In this document: positions 56,513-64,000 of the stretch, piece by piece
Numbering within the stretch: the stretch's first letter is position 1
Layout of the letters: the number at the start of each line of letters is the position of its first letter
Source of the DNA: Fragum whitleyi
Lineage: Eukaryota; Mollusca; Bivalvia; Cardiida; Cardiidae
Reading direction: 5' to 3'
DNA: 64,000 nt
Assembly: GCA_948146395.1 (NCBI GenBank)
Contig: OX411547.1
Location: 35,051,868-35,115,867, forward strand
Notes under the pieces: model-generated
The model's database searches: none
What the model was told of the DNA's origin: nothing
Seen by the model: only the letters and a program-made list of their open reading frames with translations
Translations under genes and position numbers: made by a program

Positions 56513-57719
56513 AGAAGGAGTTTTCAAACTTTAATTGCTTAATAATTGCTACTTTGAAAGTCTTTTTAAATTATCTAAAGAGGAAGAAGTTGCACTTGTT
56601 AACAGAGAGGGACATAAAGTCTTTGTAATTTTAAAACCTCGTAACTATAGCTTGATCAAAGCTTTTTTACGAGGTTTTGGAATAATAAAGACGATATTCT
56701 TCAATTGACACAGTTGGTGAGAATGTGTATCAAATAGCCTGTTTCGAATTGAAAAAATTGTAAAATGATAATTTCCAATCCATATTATTTGTGATCCGTC
56801 ACGCGAAAGGGGACCATCTAGGAAGTGCGTAAAGTGTCGACCCTCGTCAGACTGCACTGAATGCGCAGACTGACTAGGGGCGTAACCTTTCGTAATTTTC
56901 GTATGAAAATACAAATCATGTATAAATTTCAAAACTGTAGCTTCAATAGTTTCTTAGGAGGCGAGGACACAAAATTGTGTCAAAAGACAGACAGACGGAC
57001 AACCTGATTCCAGTATACCCCCATAACATCGTTGTGTGTGTGAAGAGGGGGGATGAGTTATAAAAGTCGCATCCTAGCAGAATTTTATGCGTGTTTAGTC
57101 ATTTGACCCAGCCGAATTGTTTTTCGTGTCGAGTTTCTCATAAGATAGTGTGTCATTACCACCGACGTATACTGCTGGCAGAAAGTTAAGCAGTTCGTAT
57201 TTAGAGTTATCAATCAAATTGGTCGGACTGCAAAAATGAAACCTGTTTTATGTGACCAAATTTCAAATAAAAAAAAATATTTCAAGACCACACGAGTAAC
57301 AACTAAATGGGTAAAGTAATTGACACTTTCACAGACATATGCACTGAGTATGCATATTTGAAAGTCGACCTTTTACAGCGAAAATCGATGCAATACATCT
57401 TGGTGGTCAAAGCGCATGAAATCTCTTTAGAGTAATACAACGCCACTAATGAAATGTTCAAGATAGATTTATAATATGACCTACGTTGCGGGAGTGAAAT
57501 AAACCCGTTGAATATTTTTGATATTTACATGGGTGTTATAAGACAAGTTGAATAACTATGCAAATATGCTAAGAACGAATAGGAACCGTTATATTTTCGT
57601 TGAGAAAATGACGTCATAATGGATTTGCCGATGTCATTTCGCAAACAGCGTTATATGTTTCGCGAATGGATAAATATAGTAATTTCCTCGTTTCATCCCA
57701 TCAATTCGGGTCATATTAT
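56513..57719. other. Intergenic, no gene seen
   Basis: Contains the diverged 'aagtgcgtaaagtgtcgacc' repeat at 56797-56868, also found downstream of the RASSF-like genes. A 'gacagacagacggacaacct' repeat tail lies near 56985. No exon supported. Confidence 0.4.
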
Positions 57720-57950
57720 AAATAGAATATCAAATTTTTGCTCATTCAATACCGAATTTATTAAACTCGTCATCTAAAACAGATAAAAACTCAGCGCAGC
57801 CTCGTTTTTATCTGTTCAGAGAAGACTTGTTTAATAAATTCAGTATTCTATGACCACTCATTCGATAGTCTCTCTATATTTTAGTTAAACTCATTCATAA
57901 TCATGAGCGAATTCATGATTTGAAGTCAATTGATACTTTCAATATTTGGT
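57720..57950. mobile_element. Palindromic mini-element
   Basis: Nested inverted pairs: CTCATTCAATACCGAATTTA against AATAAATTCAGTATTC..., and AACAGATAAAAAC against GTTTTTATCTGTT around a TCAGCGCAGCCTC centre near 57800. No coding capacity. Confidence 0.5.
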
Positions 57951-57960
57951 TAATAATGTG

Positions 57961-58398
57961 TTACAGTTAGTCACATCGTGAAATTGACATTCATCTCAAT
58001 CAAAACACTTCTTAATCACTCGATCAGCGCTTCATTCATTCATTCATTCATCCAAAACACTCACTCAAATCGCCCAAAACGATCCCAAATTTCCAAAAAA
58101 AATACAATCAACAGCTATATTCAAAATAACCATAATACATCAAAATGAGATTTCACTGACATAATTAAAATTGTAAGCGTCTGGTTGATTCTTTAAGAAA
58201 TGGGGATCCATTTAAAGAACTGGCATACTTATTTAATAAAAAGGAGGTAATAAATATAGCTAATTTTGTTCATCCTGAACAAAGTTAGCGATATTAGATT
58301 ACCTCCCTTCATTTTCACTCAAAACTCACTCATCGCACTCATTCAATTTCATTCAAAAATCAATTACTTTGTACTTTTCACAATACTTTAAACTGTAA
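57961..58398 (+). mobile_element. ATCGTGAAATTGAC-family element, intact
   Basis: Ends TACAGTTAGTCACATCGTG and, inverted, TACAGTTTAAAGTATTGTG. The inner palindrome is GGAGGTAATAAATATAGCTA against TAGCGATATTAGATTACCTCC. It carries 3-4 ATTC units. Its right end lies 14 bp from the stop of the long FUT-B frame. Confidence 0.85.
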
Positions 58399-58411
58399 GC
58401 ATCTCCCCTTT

Positions 58412-59797
58412 TTAAAGACAAGTCAAAACCATTTGATTATCGAAGACATAATATTCAAGACTCATAAACATGAAAATTCGAAATACCTTCTCCCGCAGCT
58501 GAATCTTAAGAAGCTGTCCAACAATAAAAACAGTAAAATATATGCTTAACTTTAAGCAAAAAGTATATGTTGTACACATATTCGCGACTGTAGAAGGCTT
58601 ATTTTTTAAGCTACGACTGTATTTGAAATTCAAAAGTGCACAGTTTCTTTTTAACTTAATAAAAGGATCAGTATCAATTACCTCTATTTTATCGCATGTA
58701 TCATCCCGTATCCACGACTCCAAATCTGTATATACCTGTCCACGTCTAGATTCGTCGTGCAAAGCTCGGCACGTGGCACACAGATAACACACCGGAGCTT
58801 CATTCTTGTATTTCAATTTATACTCGAAATAACTATTGTATAAAGTTTCATCGTGATTTACCTTTTTAATGTATTCAATAGCTTCATCTATGCTTTTAAA
58901 ATCGTAGATATTTATATACGAATTTGGAATAACTGATGTGAAATGTCCGGAATTCCAGTTTACAATAGGTATCTGGTCCCGGTTCAGGGTACTCCAATAT
59001 TTCTCGCTCACATAGTCCACACATTGATCGTTCTCGAATGCAAGGTAAAATTTGTATTGTCTTAAATCATTGTCAGTTTTCGAGCTTCTTTTACTGCTAT
59101 AACATTTACCCAATTTGTCAATTTCGAAATGGCGTTCTAAATTATTTATGATTTTATACCTCTGTCCACGATCAAAGCAATTACTTATTCTCAAGAACAT
59201 TTCTTTAGACTTTTCTCTGAAGAAGGTCATGTTCACATACTTTTTCATTTCTACATCCTTCTCGAAGGGCGTTAACTCTTTTTTATTGCCGTAGGGTAGC
59301 GGAATATCAGAGTCCATTCTATACCAACTCGTCCAATTAAAATATCCGTTAAACATTTTTAAATCGCCGTACATGTGAGACGGTGGCTCTTGATTATATA
59401 TTAACCATACTTGATGAGTCGTACGAACTTTGGGAAGTTCAATTTTCGATTTTGTTCCCATTCTCCAGATGTTCCTTCTATTCCACAAGTCCATTAAATG
59501 AAACAGGATAGCGTCAGCGTCGTCTACGTCACGTCTGTCATCCGTAACTTCACACTTGACGTCACAACTAGACAAACATTCTCTGTCAGCTTTCAGATCA
59601 CGTGGTTTATAGAACACATCTGTCCAATAAAGTATTTTCTTCACAGGTTTTGTGGGTAAATGGATATTATCGAAGTAAGTTATAGCGCTATCCTTATTCC
59701 ATTTTTTCATTTTTGTTTCTGAGTACATCGTAAAAACAACCATCATAGCGACATAAAACAACACTATAATACTTAAAGAACACAAACTTTTTTTCAT
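58412..59797 (-). CDS. Alpha-1,3-fucosyltransferase, GT10 family (FUT-B)
   Basis: The frame is 461 residues, of which about 1-372 match FUT-A and FUT-C. Residues 6-24 (CSLSIIVLFYVAMMVVFTM) are the signal anchor. EPP is at 137-139. The GDP-fucose-site signature YKFYLAFEN...SEKYW is at 248-268, SYINIYDF at 293-300, and the C..C motif CYLCATC at 337-343. It is the best-preserved copy and should be an active Golgi enzyme. Codon 372 ends at a donor-like GAG|GTAATT, at the position where FUT-A has GAG|GTAAGA. The last 89 residues may therefore be intron read-through: B and C agree for about 30 codons, then separate by indels. Homologous single-exon FUTs end near the C..C motif, so either ending is plausible. 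Confidence 0.85.
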   Translation of the reverse strand: MKKSLCSLSIIVLFYVAMMVVFTMYSETKMKKWNKDSAITYFDNIHLPTKPVKKILYWTDVFYKPRDLKADRECLSSCDVKCEVTDDRRDVDDADAILFHLMDLWNRRNIWRMGTKSKIELPKVRTTHQVWLIYNQEPPSHMYGDLKMFNGYFNWTSWYRMDSDIPLPYGNKKELTPFEKDVEMKKYVNMTFFREKSKEMFLRISNCFDRGQRYKIINNLERHFEIDKLGKCYSSKRSSKTDNDLRQYKFYLAFENDQCVDYVSEKYWSTLNRDQIPIVNWNSGHFTSVIPNSYINIYDFKSIDEAIEYIKKVNHDETLYNSYFEYKLKYKNEAPVCYLCATCRALHDESRRGQVYTDLESWIRDDTCDKIEVIDTDPFIKLKRNCALLNFKYSRSLKNKPSTVANMCTTYTFCLKLSIYFTVFIVGQLLKIQLREKVFRIFMFMSLEYYVFDNQMVLTCL

Positions 59798-59974
59798 GTT
59801 TAGCCTTCGAAAATGTTAACACATTTGCAACATTGAGATGACATTGACTATGCCCAAATGGGATACGATTAAAGCAGTTTTAACACAAAAATCATCTACA
59901 AATAGCTAGGGTAAATGATCTGAGACGGTTGGCCTATAATTTGCACAGTAAAATTTCTATTAAGCACCTATGAT

Positions 59975-60070
59975 TCAAGTAATAACAACGTGAAATTGAC
60001 AAGGTGAGTAGCTTCTTGAATGATTTAGGAATAAAGTTGAACATCCAAAGTGGACGAAATAAGTGATATT
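59975..60070 (-). mobile_element. ATCGTGAAATTGAC-family fragment upstream of FUT-B
   Basis: 'aacgtgaaattgacaaggtg' and 'gacgaaataagtgatattt' remain. FUT-A has a family member about 315 bp upstream (48845), so this may be an ancestral arrangement. Confidence 0.45.
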
Positions 60071-60164
60071 TATTACTTATTTACAAAATATCTACGTTTT
60101 TTCCTAAAACCATGTTTTCACTTACCAATGAGACTCTTAAGAATTCACACAAGCCAAAACAGTT

Positions 60165-60600
60165 GTACAATAAAGAAGTCGTGAGATTGACTAGATGAAT
60201 GATACTGGAATGATGAAGGAATTAGTGTGTGACGCGAATTTTGTGCGGATTTAATTGAAGGTAATGCTATATCGCAAATTTTGTTCAGGTTGAATAAAAT
60301 TAGCAATATTGATTACCTCCATTTGATAAAAAAAATGCATACAAGTTCTATACATAGCTTCCTATTTCTTCAAGAAACCGATGAGACGCTAACAATTTGA
60401 AGTATGTCGATGAAATCGCGATTTTTCTCTATCAAAATTTATTTTGAATTACGTTTTTGATTCCATATTTTTCAATAGGTTTGAGCGTTTTTGAATGGTT
60501 TGAGTGAGTGTTTGGTATGAATGATTCGAGCGCTGAGTGAGCGATTTAGAACAGTTTTGATTGAGGTGAATGTCAATTTCACGATTAAAGTATCTGTAGA
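60165..60600 (-). mobile_element. ATCGTGAAATTGAC-family element
   Basis: Ends 'gaagtcgtgagattgac' and 'gaatgtcaatttcacgat'; inner palindrome 'ggtaatgctatatcgcaaat ... attagcaatattgattacctcc'; GAATGAATG-type remnants near 60515. No coding capacity. Confidence 0.7.
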
Positions 60601-62063
60601 ATAATTTGATCATTTTCATGAATTTTTGATCGTTTTATATGATTTCGAATTGTTTTTTAGAGAGTGAGCGTTTTGAATGAATGGATGAATGAATGAGTGG
60701 GGACTTCTGAAAACACCACAAAAGAAACATTTGAAATAGCAGCTGGATCCAATACAGGTCAACCAGAGATCGCATCTCAAAATTTTGTCCACGCAGTCTG
60801 ACTAGTATCGACACTATAGAGTTCATTTCCGCTTGACGGGTCATAGATGACGAATAAAAGGTCGACATTAGGAATAAGCAGGCATGTGCATCAATGTCAA
60901 GAGAGCCAGAGGCAGCAAAAGATGAAGCATTCTGTCGGACAAATTATGGACTAGCACACGGACAGATTAAAGGACGGACAGACGTGGGGGCCCACTGGAC
61001 CACAAGTATCATTTTGACTACTATGTCTCCTTCAACGTATGTGAGCTCGACAAAGCAACGACAATAAACAAACAAGCAAAATATACTCCCGGAATCTATT
61101 TTCCATCAAACTACTTAAAAACAGCATTAACAATTTTCTACTGATGTGGCCCTGAATCAATAAAAAGCAAAGCACTTCAAGTACTGATTGCCGAACGTTT
61201 CGGGTGTCATACTTTAGTGATTCATCCTTTTGTAGAGAAAAATTAAATAGTTCGTGTTAAAAATGGAATGAATTTTAAAAAATTTCGACCTCAGTACATC
61301 AATGTTATCAAGTTAAGTTTAGGAAAATTTTCCATGGCGAAAATGAGAGAGAGAAAAAAAAAACTATCAGTTTTCGAACGGAGTCACGAGTGAACCTCTA
61401 GCTTTTGTTCTTCATTGTGATGAAAGTTTTTTTTTTTAAATGAAATGCGTAAATTATTGGCGTTTTCTTTGTTTGTTTGTTTTTTATTAATATCAGTTTA
61501 TTATAGAGAGATTGGGAAAAAACGTGGGTATACACATATACGCATTCAGAAAGAGTATAAAAGCGATATGACGAAATGTATGACGAATGATAAATCGAGA
61601 GGTTAGCGTAATACTTTTGTAAGTGCCTATATATATACATTTACAGGCACTTACAATAGTATTGTATCGATCCGTCGAAATGCTCTCTACCTGTCCCCTT
61701 TTCATGATTAGAAAGTTGTTGAATAATCAAACATCGTAACAACAAGCTGCTGTAGTTACGATTTTTAATCATTCATCAACGATATTTTTCGAGGGAGGAT
61801 TCATTGGTATGATGCTCTTGAGTAATGTGAGTAATGGAAGTTACGCACTTGATACACATACTAGATTTTCAATGCCTAAATTTCCATCACATTGAGGCTG
61901 AATGTTCATTCTTTGTTCAGAAAATGAGTCAAATGGGAAAAGGTTCGATCCTAGCGCAGTACTCGAAGTCTGATTGGAGTTGAATATTTTACGGTCTTTC
62001 CTGATTACCCCCCTTTGCCTGACGGTTCACAAATGAATAAATAGATCTATATAATATAAAAAA
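60601..62063. other. Intergenic, no gene seen
   Basis: No exon or tRNA supported. A second GAATGAATGGATGAATG stretch (60672-60700) suggests one more ATCGTGAAATTGAC-type remnant. A hairpin lies at 61610-61663. Confidence 0.4.
61610..61663. repeat. Short hairpin, 19-bp stem
   Basis: AATACTTTTGTAAGTGCCT pairs with AGGCACTTACAATAGTATT (one mismatch) across a 16-nt AT-rich loop. It could be a mini-MITE remnant; a small-RNA precursor is possible but unsupported. Confidence 0.5.
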
Positions 62064-62195
62064 AGAGAGCACCTTGGAGGTGAGACTAGTATCGACTTGA
62101 TCATAGTGGACATGCCGTGCAGGCTTGCCGTGGTCGAAGCTATCAAAACGAGCATGCTCACAATATACAATGAAATTTATGAGACGAAGGCTCCT

Positions 62196-62384
62196 GGGGC
62201 CTGTTTCACCAAAGCATTTAAGATACTTTTTTGTCTTACCGATGACTTACCACATATTTGGGGCAAAATTCGCGTATATCTTATTTACCAATACCTATGT
62301 TAAGTGTGTTTTTTTTTTGCTTCTGTTTCGAAAGTCATCAGTAAGATAAAAACACCTCTCAAATGTTTTGATGAACTAGGCCCC
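62196..62384. mobile_element. 189-bp palindromic MITE with visible empty site
   Basis: Ends GGGGCCTGTTTCACCAAAGC and, inverted, GGGGCCTAGTTCATCAAAAC. The duplicated flank at 55021 reads GGCTCCTGTATTCTTTC without the element. Here CCTG flanks it on both sides. Confidence 0.8.
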
Positions 62385-62402
62385 TGTATCCTTTCAATCC
62401 CC

Positions 62403-62855
62403 GTATTAACTAGCTTTATGTAAATCGTCAAATTGAAAAGGCGAATGACTTTGGAATTATTTTAGAATGAAATTGAATGGTTGGAATGATTGAGTTAAGA
62501 GTAAACTTCAAGGGAGGAAATTCAATTTCGCTAATTTCGTCTAAATTGGATGAAATAAGTGATATTCTATATCCTTCTTTCATAGAATCCTCCTATTTTG
62601 CAGGGTTTTTTTGTTTTTTTTTTTCAATTTTCATGGATGAAAAAGACGCAAAATCCACACCAGTCGTAAAATTGTACAACAATTTGATTGATTTTTATTG
62701 AAATGTTGATCGTTTCAAACATTTTCGAAACGAACAATTTTGGGGCGGTTTGAATTGTAGTGAACTTTTGGAAGACATTAAATGGATCACTGAGTGAGTG
62801 GTTTGGAATGGTTTTGATCGAAATGAGTGCTTATTTCACGAAGCTGTTAACTTTT
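62403..62855 (-). mobile_element. ATCGTGAAATTGAC-family element (paralogue of 55040)
   Basis: 'aaatcgtcaaattgaaaagg' to 'gagtgcttatttcacgaagc' with inner 'atttcgctaatttcgtcta'; duplicated together with the FUT flank. Confidence 0.65.
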
Positions 62856-63460
62856 ACTCTCTTTTTAAGTTGTTTGGCCCTCATATCGGCATATACTACA
62901 TCACCAAATTCTTCTTCGCAAGTGACTTCCAGGAGTATCGATGGCTTCTTGTCAAACAAGAAGCAGAGTTTTCGCCGATCATTGCAAAATAAGATGGATG
63001 TAATTAGATTTTTGTAAAAGCTAGTCATGTGTCCTCTCAAACGATTCCTGGACTATAACCATAGTCGAATTCATCAAAGCATGAGTAGACAATGGCGCCA
63101 GTCTAAACACGTCGGAGTCAGCGAACCGGAACCGAAGTCACCACAAAATTCCCAACCAGTAGTACAAAAAACCTTTGACGTGTTTGGAAATTACACTAGA
63201 CCACTGCAAATAGAAAATGGTGAAACGAGTGCATGCGCTGATCATGGGGTGAGAACAGGCGCGAGGACAGGGGTGAGTCCCAAATGTTATTTCGAGAAAT
63301 CACTAACTTATTTCTGACCCGAACGGGTCCCAATTTTATTGTTTTTCAGCCGGACCACGATAAGAAACCAACCCCGTGTTCCGGCTGACAAGATTTGACA
63401 AATCGTTTTCAAATTATACCCGATTTGCACGCAGCCGCACGTCTGGTTTTATGAAAATTT

Positions 63461-64000
63461 TCAAAAATTACATTTTCCAAATCTGTGAAAGAGCAGCTTT
63501 AAGAAGTTGTCCAAAAATAAAAAATAAAAACAGTAAAATATATGCTGAACTTTCAGCCAATTTAATACGTTGTACATAAAATCCGAGACTGTAGACGTCT
63601 TATTTTTTAAGCTACGACTGTATTTGAAATTCAAAAGTGCACAGTTTCTTTTTAACTTAATAAAAGGATCAGTATCAATTACCTCTATTTTATCGCAGGT
63701 ATCATCCCGTATCAAGGACTCCAAATCTGTATATACCTGTCCACGTCTAGATTCCTCGTGCAAAGCTCGGCACGTGGCACACAAATAACACACCGGAGCT
63801 TCATTCTTGTATTTCAATTTATACTCGAAATAACTATTGTATAAAGTTTCATCGTGATTTACCTTTTTAATGTATTCGATAGCTTCATCTATACTTTTAA
63901 ACTCGTAGATATTTATATACGAATTTGGAATAACTGACGTGAATTGTCCGGAATTCCAGTTTACAATGGGTATCTGGTCCCGGTTCAGGGTACTCCAATA
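63461..64000 (-). CDS. Alpha-1,3-fucosyltransferase, GT10 family, C-terminal part (FUT-C, runs off edge)
   Basis: The frame is open from the window edge (…YWSTLNRDQIPIVNW) through SYINIYEF, YNSYFEYKLKY and the CYLCATC motif, to a stop at 63461. It is very close to FUT-B. The Trp that follows YTDLES in FUT-B is Leu here. As in FUT-B a donor-like GAG|GTAATT follows CDKIE (exon end would be 63683), and the frame beyond agrees with FUT-B for about 30 codons before diverging. The signal anchor, N-lobe and the YLAFEN signature lie beyond the window, so completeness cannot be judged. Confidence 0.8.
   Translation of the reverse strand, partial: YWSTLNRDQIPIVNWNSGQFTSVIPNSYINIYEFKSIDEAIEYIKKVNHDETLYNSYFEYKLKYKNEAPVCYLCATCRALHEESRRGQVYTDLESLIRDDTCDKIEVIDTDPFIKLKRNCALLNFKYSRSLKNKTSTVSDFMYNVLNWLKVQHIFYCFYFLFLDNFLKLLFHRFGKCNF

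Larger units (their letters stand above)
62064..63440. repeat. Segment duplicated at 54617-55990 (3' flank of FUT-C)
   Basis: Same order of blocks as the FUT-B flank, but directly adjoining FUT-C. It lacks the right arm of the long inverted repeat and the 2.4 kb found between flank and gene at FUT-B. Confidence 0.75.

Overview
This is eukaryotic, AT-rich and repeat-dense DNA with no operons. It most likely comes from a mollusc, probably a bivalve. The reasons are the many tRNA-headed SINEs ending in a 'gaaagcggcgtaaaac' type tail, the dispersed non-coding repeats of a kind common in bivalve genomes, and animal gene families (RASSF-like, GT10 fucosyltransferases) that are tandemly expanded. 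The species cannot be fixed from sequence alone.

Left half (about 1.3-38.5 kb): five paralogous copies of one segment. It carries a minus-strand gene I read as RASSF9/RASSF10-like: an N-terminal Ras-association domain, a low-complexity middle with a duplicated 25-residue block, and an acidic C-terminal DSD..G.SS motif. Copies 1-3 (10491-17962, 17963-25439, 25440-32909) are an almost identical head-to-tail triplication with a sharp, identical junction. Copy 4 (about 34.5-38.5 kb) is older and diverged but has an intact reading frame. Copy 0 (about 1.3-10.5 kb) keeps the promoter-like block and the 5' leader exon but has lost the coding exon. Each gene has a conserved leader-exon splice donor, a 370-390 bp intron whose acceptor lies 1 base before the ATG, a nearby poly(A) signal, and a conserved GGCACGTG...ACGTGCC block upstream.

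Because the copies are alignable, insertions present in only some of them come with their own empty sites. Two foldback-like elements sit about 100 bp apart in copy 0. They have 9-bp target duplications, related termini and unrelated tandem repeats in their inverted arms. A tRNA-headed SINE with a 16-bp target duplication and a 77-bp hairpin element are specific to copies 1-3.

Middle (38.5-47 kb): no well-supported gene. It holds SINEs (one with a perfect 16-bp duplication), an inverted segment shared with 53.7-54.9 kb, and a SINE split by two further inverted-repeat elements.

Right (47.4-64 kb): three minus-strand alpha-1,3-fucosyltransferase (CAZy GT10) genes. FUT-A (47.4-48.5 kb) ends early at a nonsense codon where FUT-B has Trp. 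FUT-B (58.4-59.8 kb) looks complete. FUT-C runs off the right edge. FUT-B and FUT-C share duplicated 3' flanks. One short inverted-repeat element family (terminal motif ATCGTGAAATTGAC, with an inner palindrome) recurs at about a dozen loci and is the source of the long (ATTC)n arrays.
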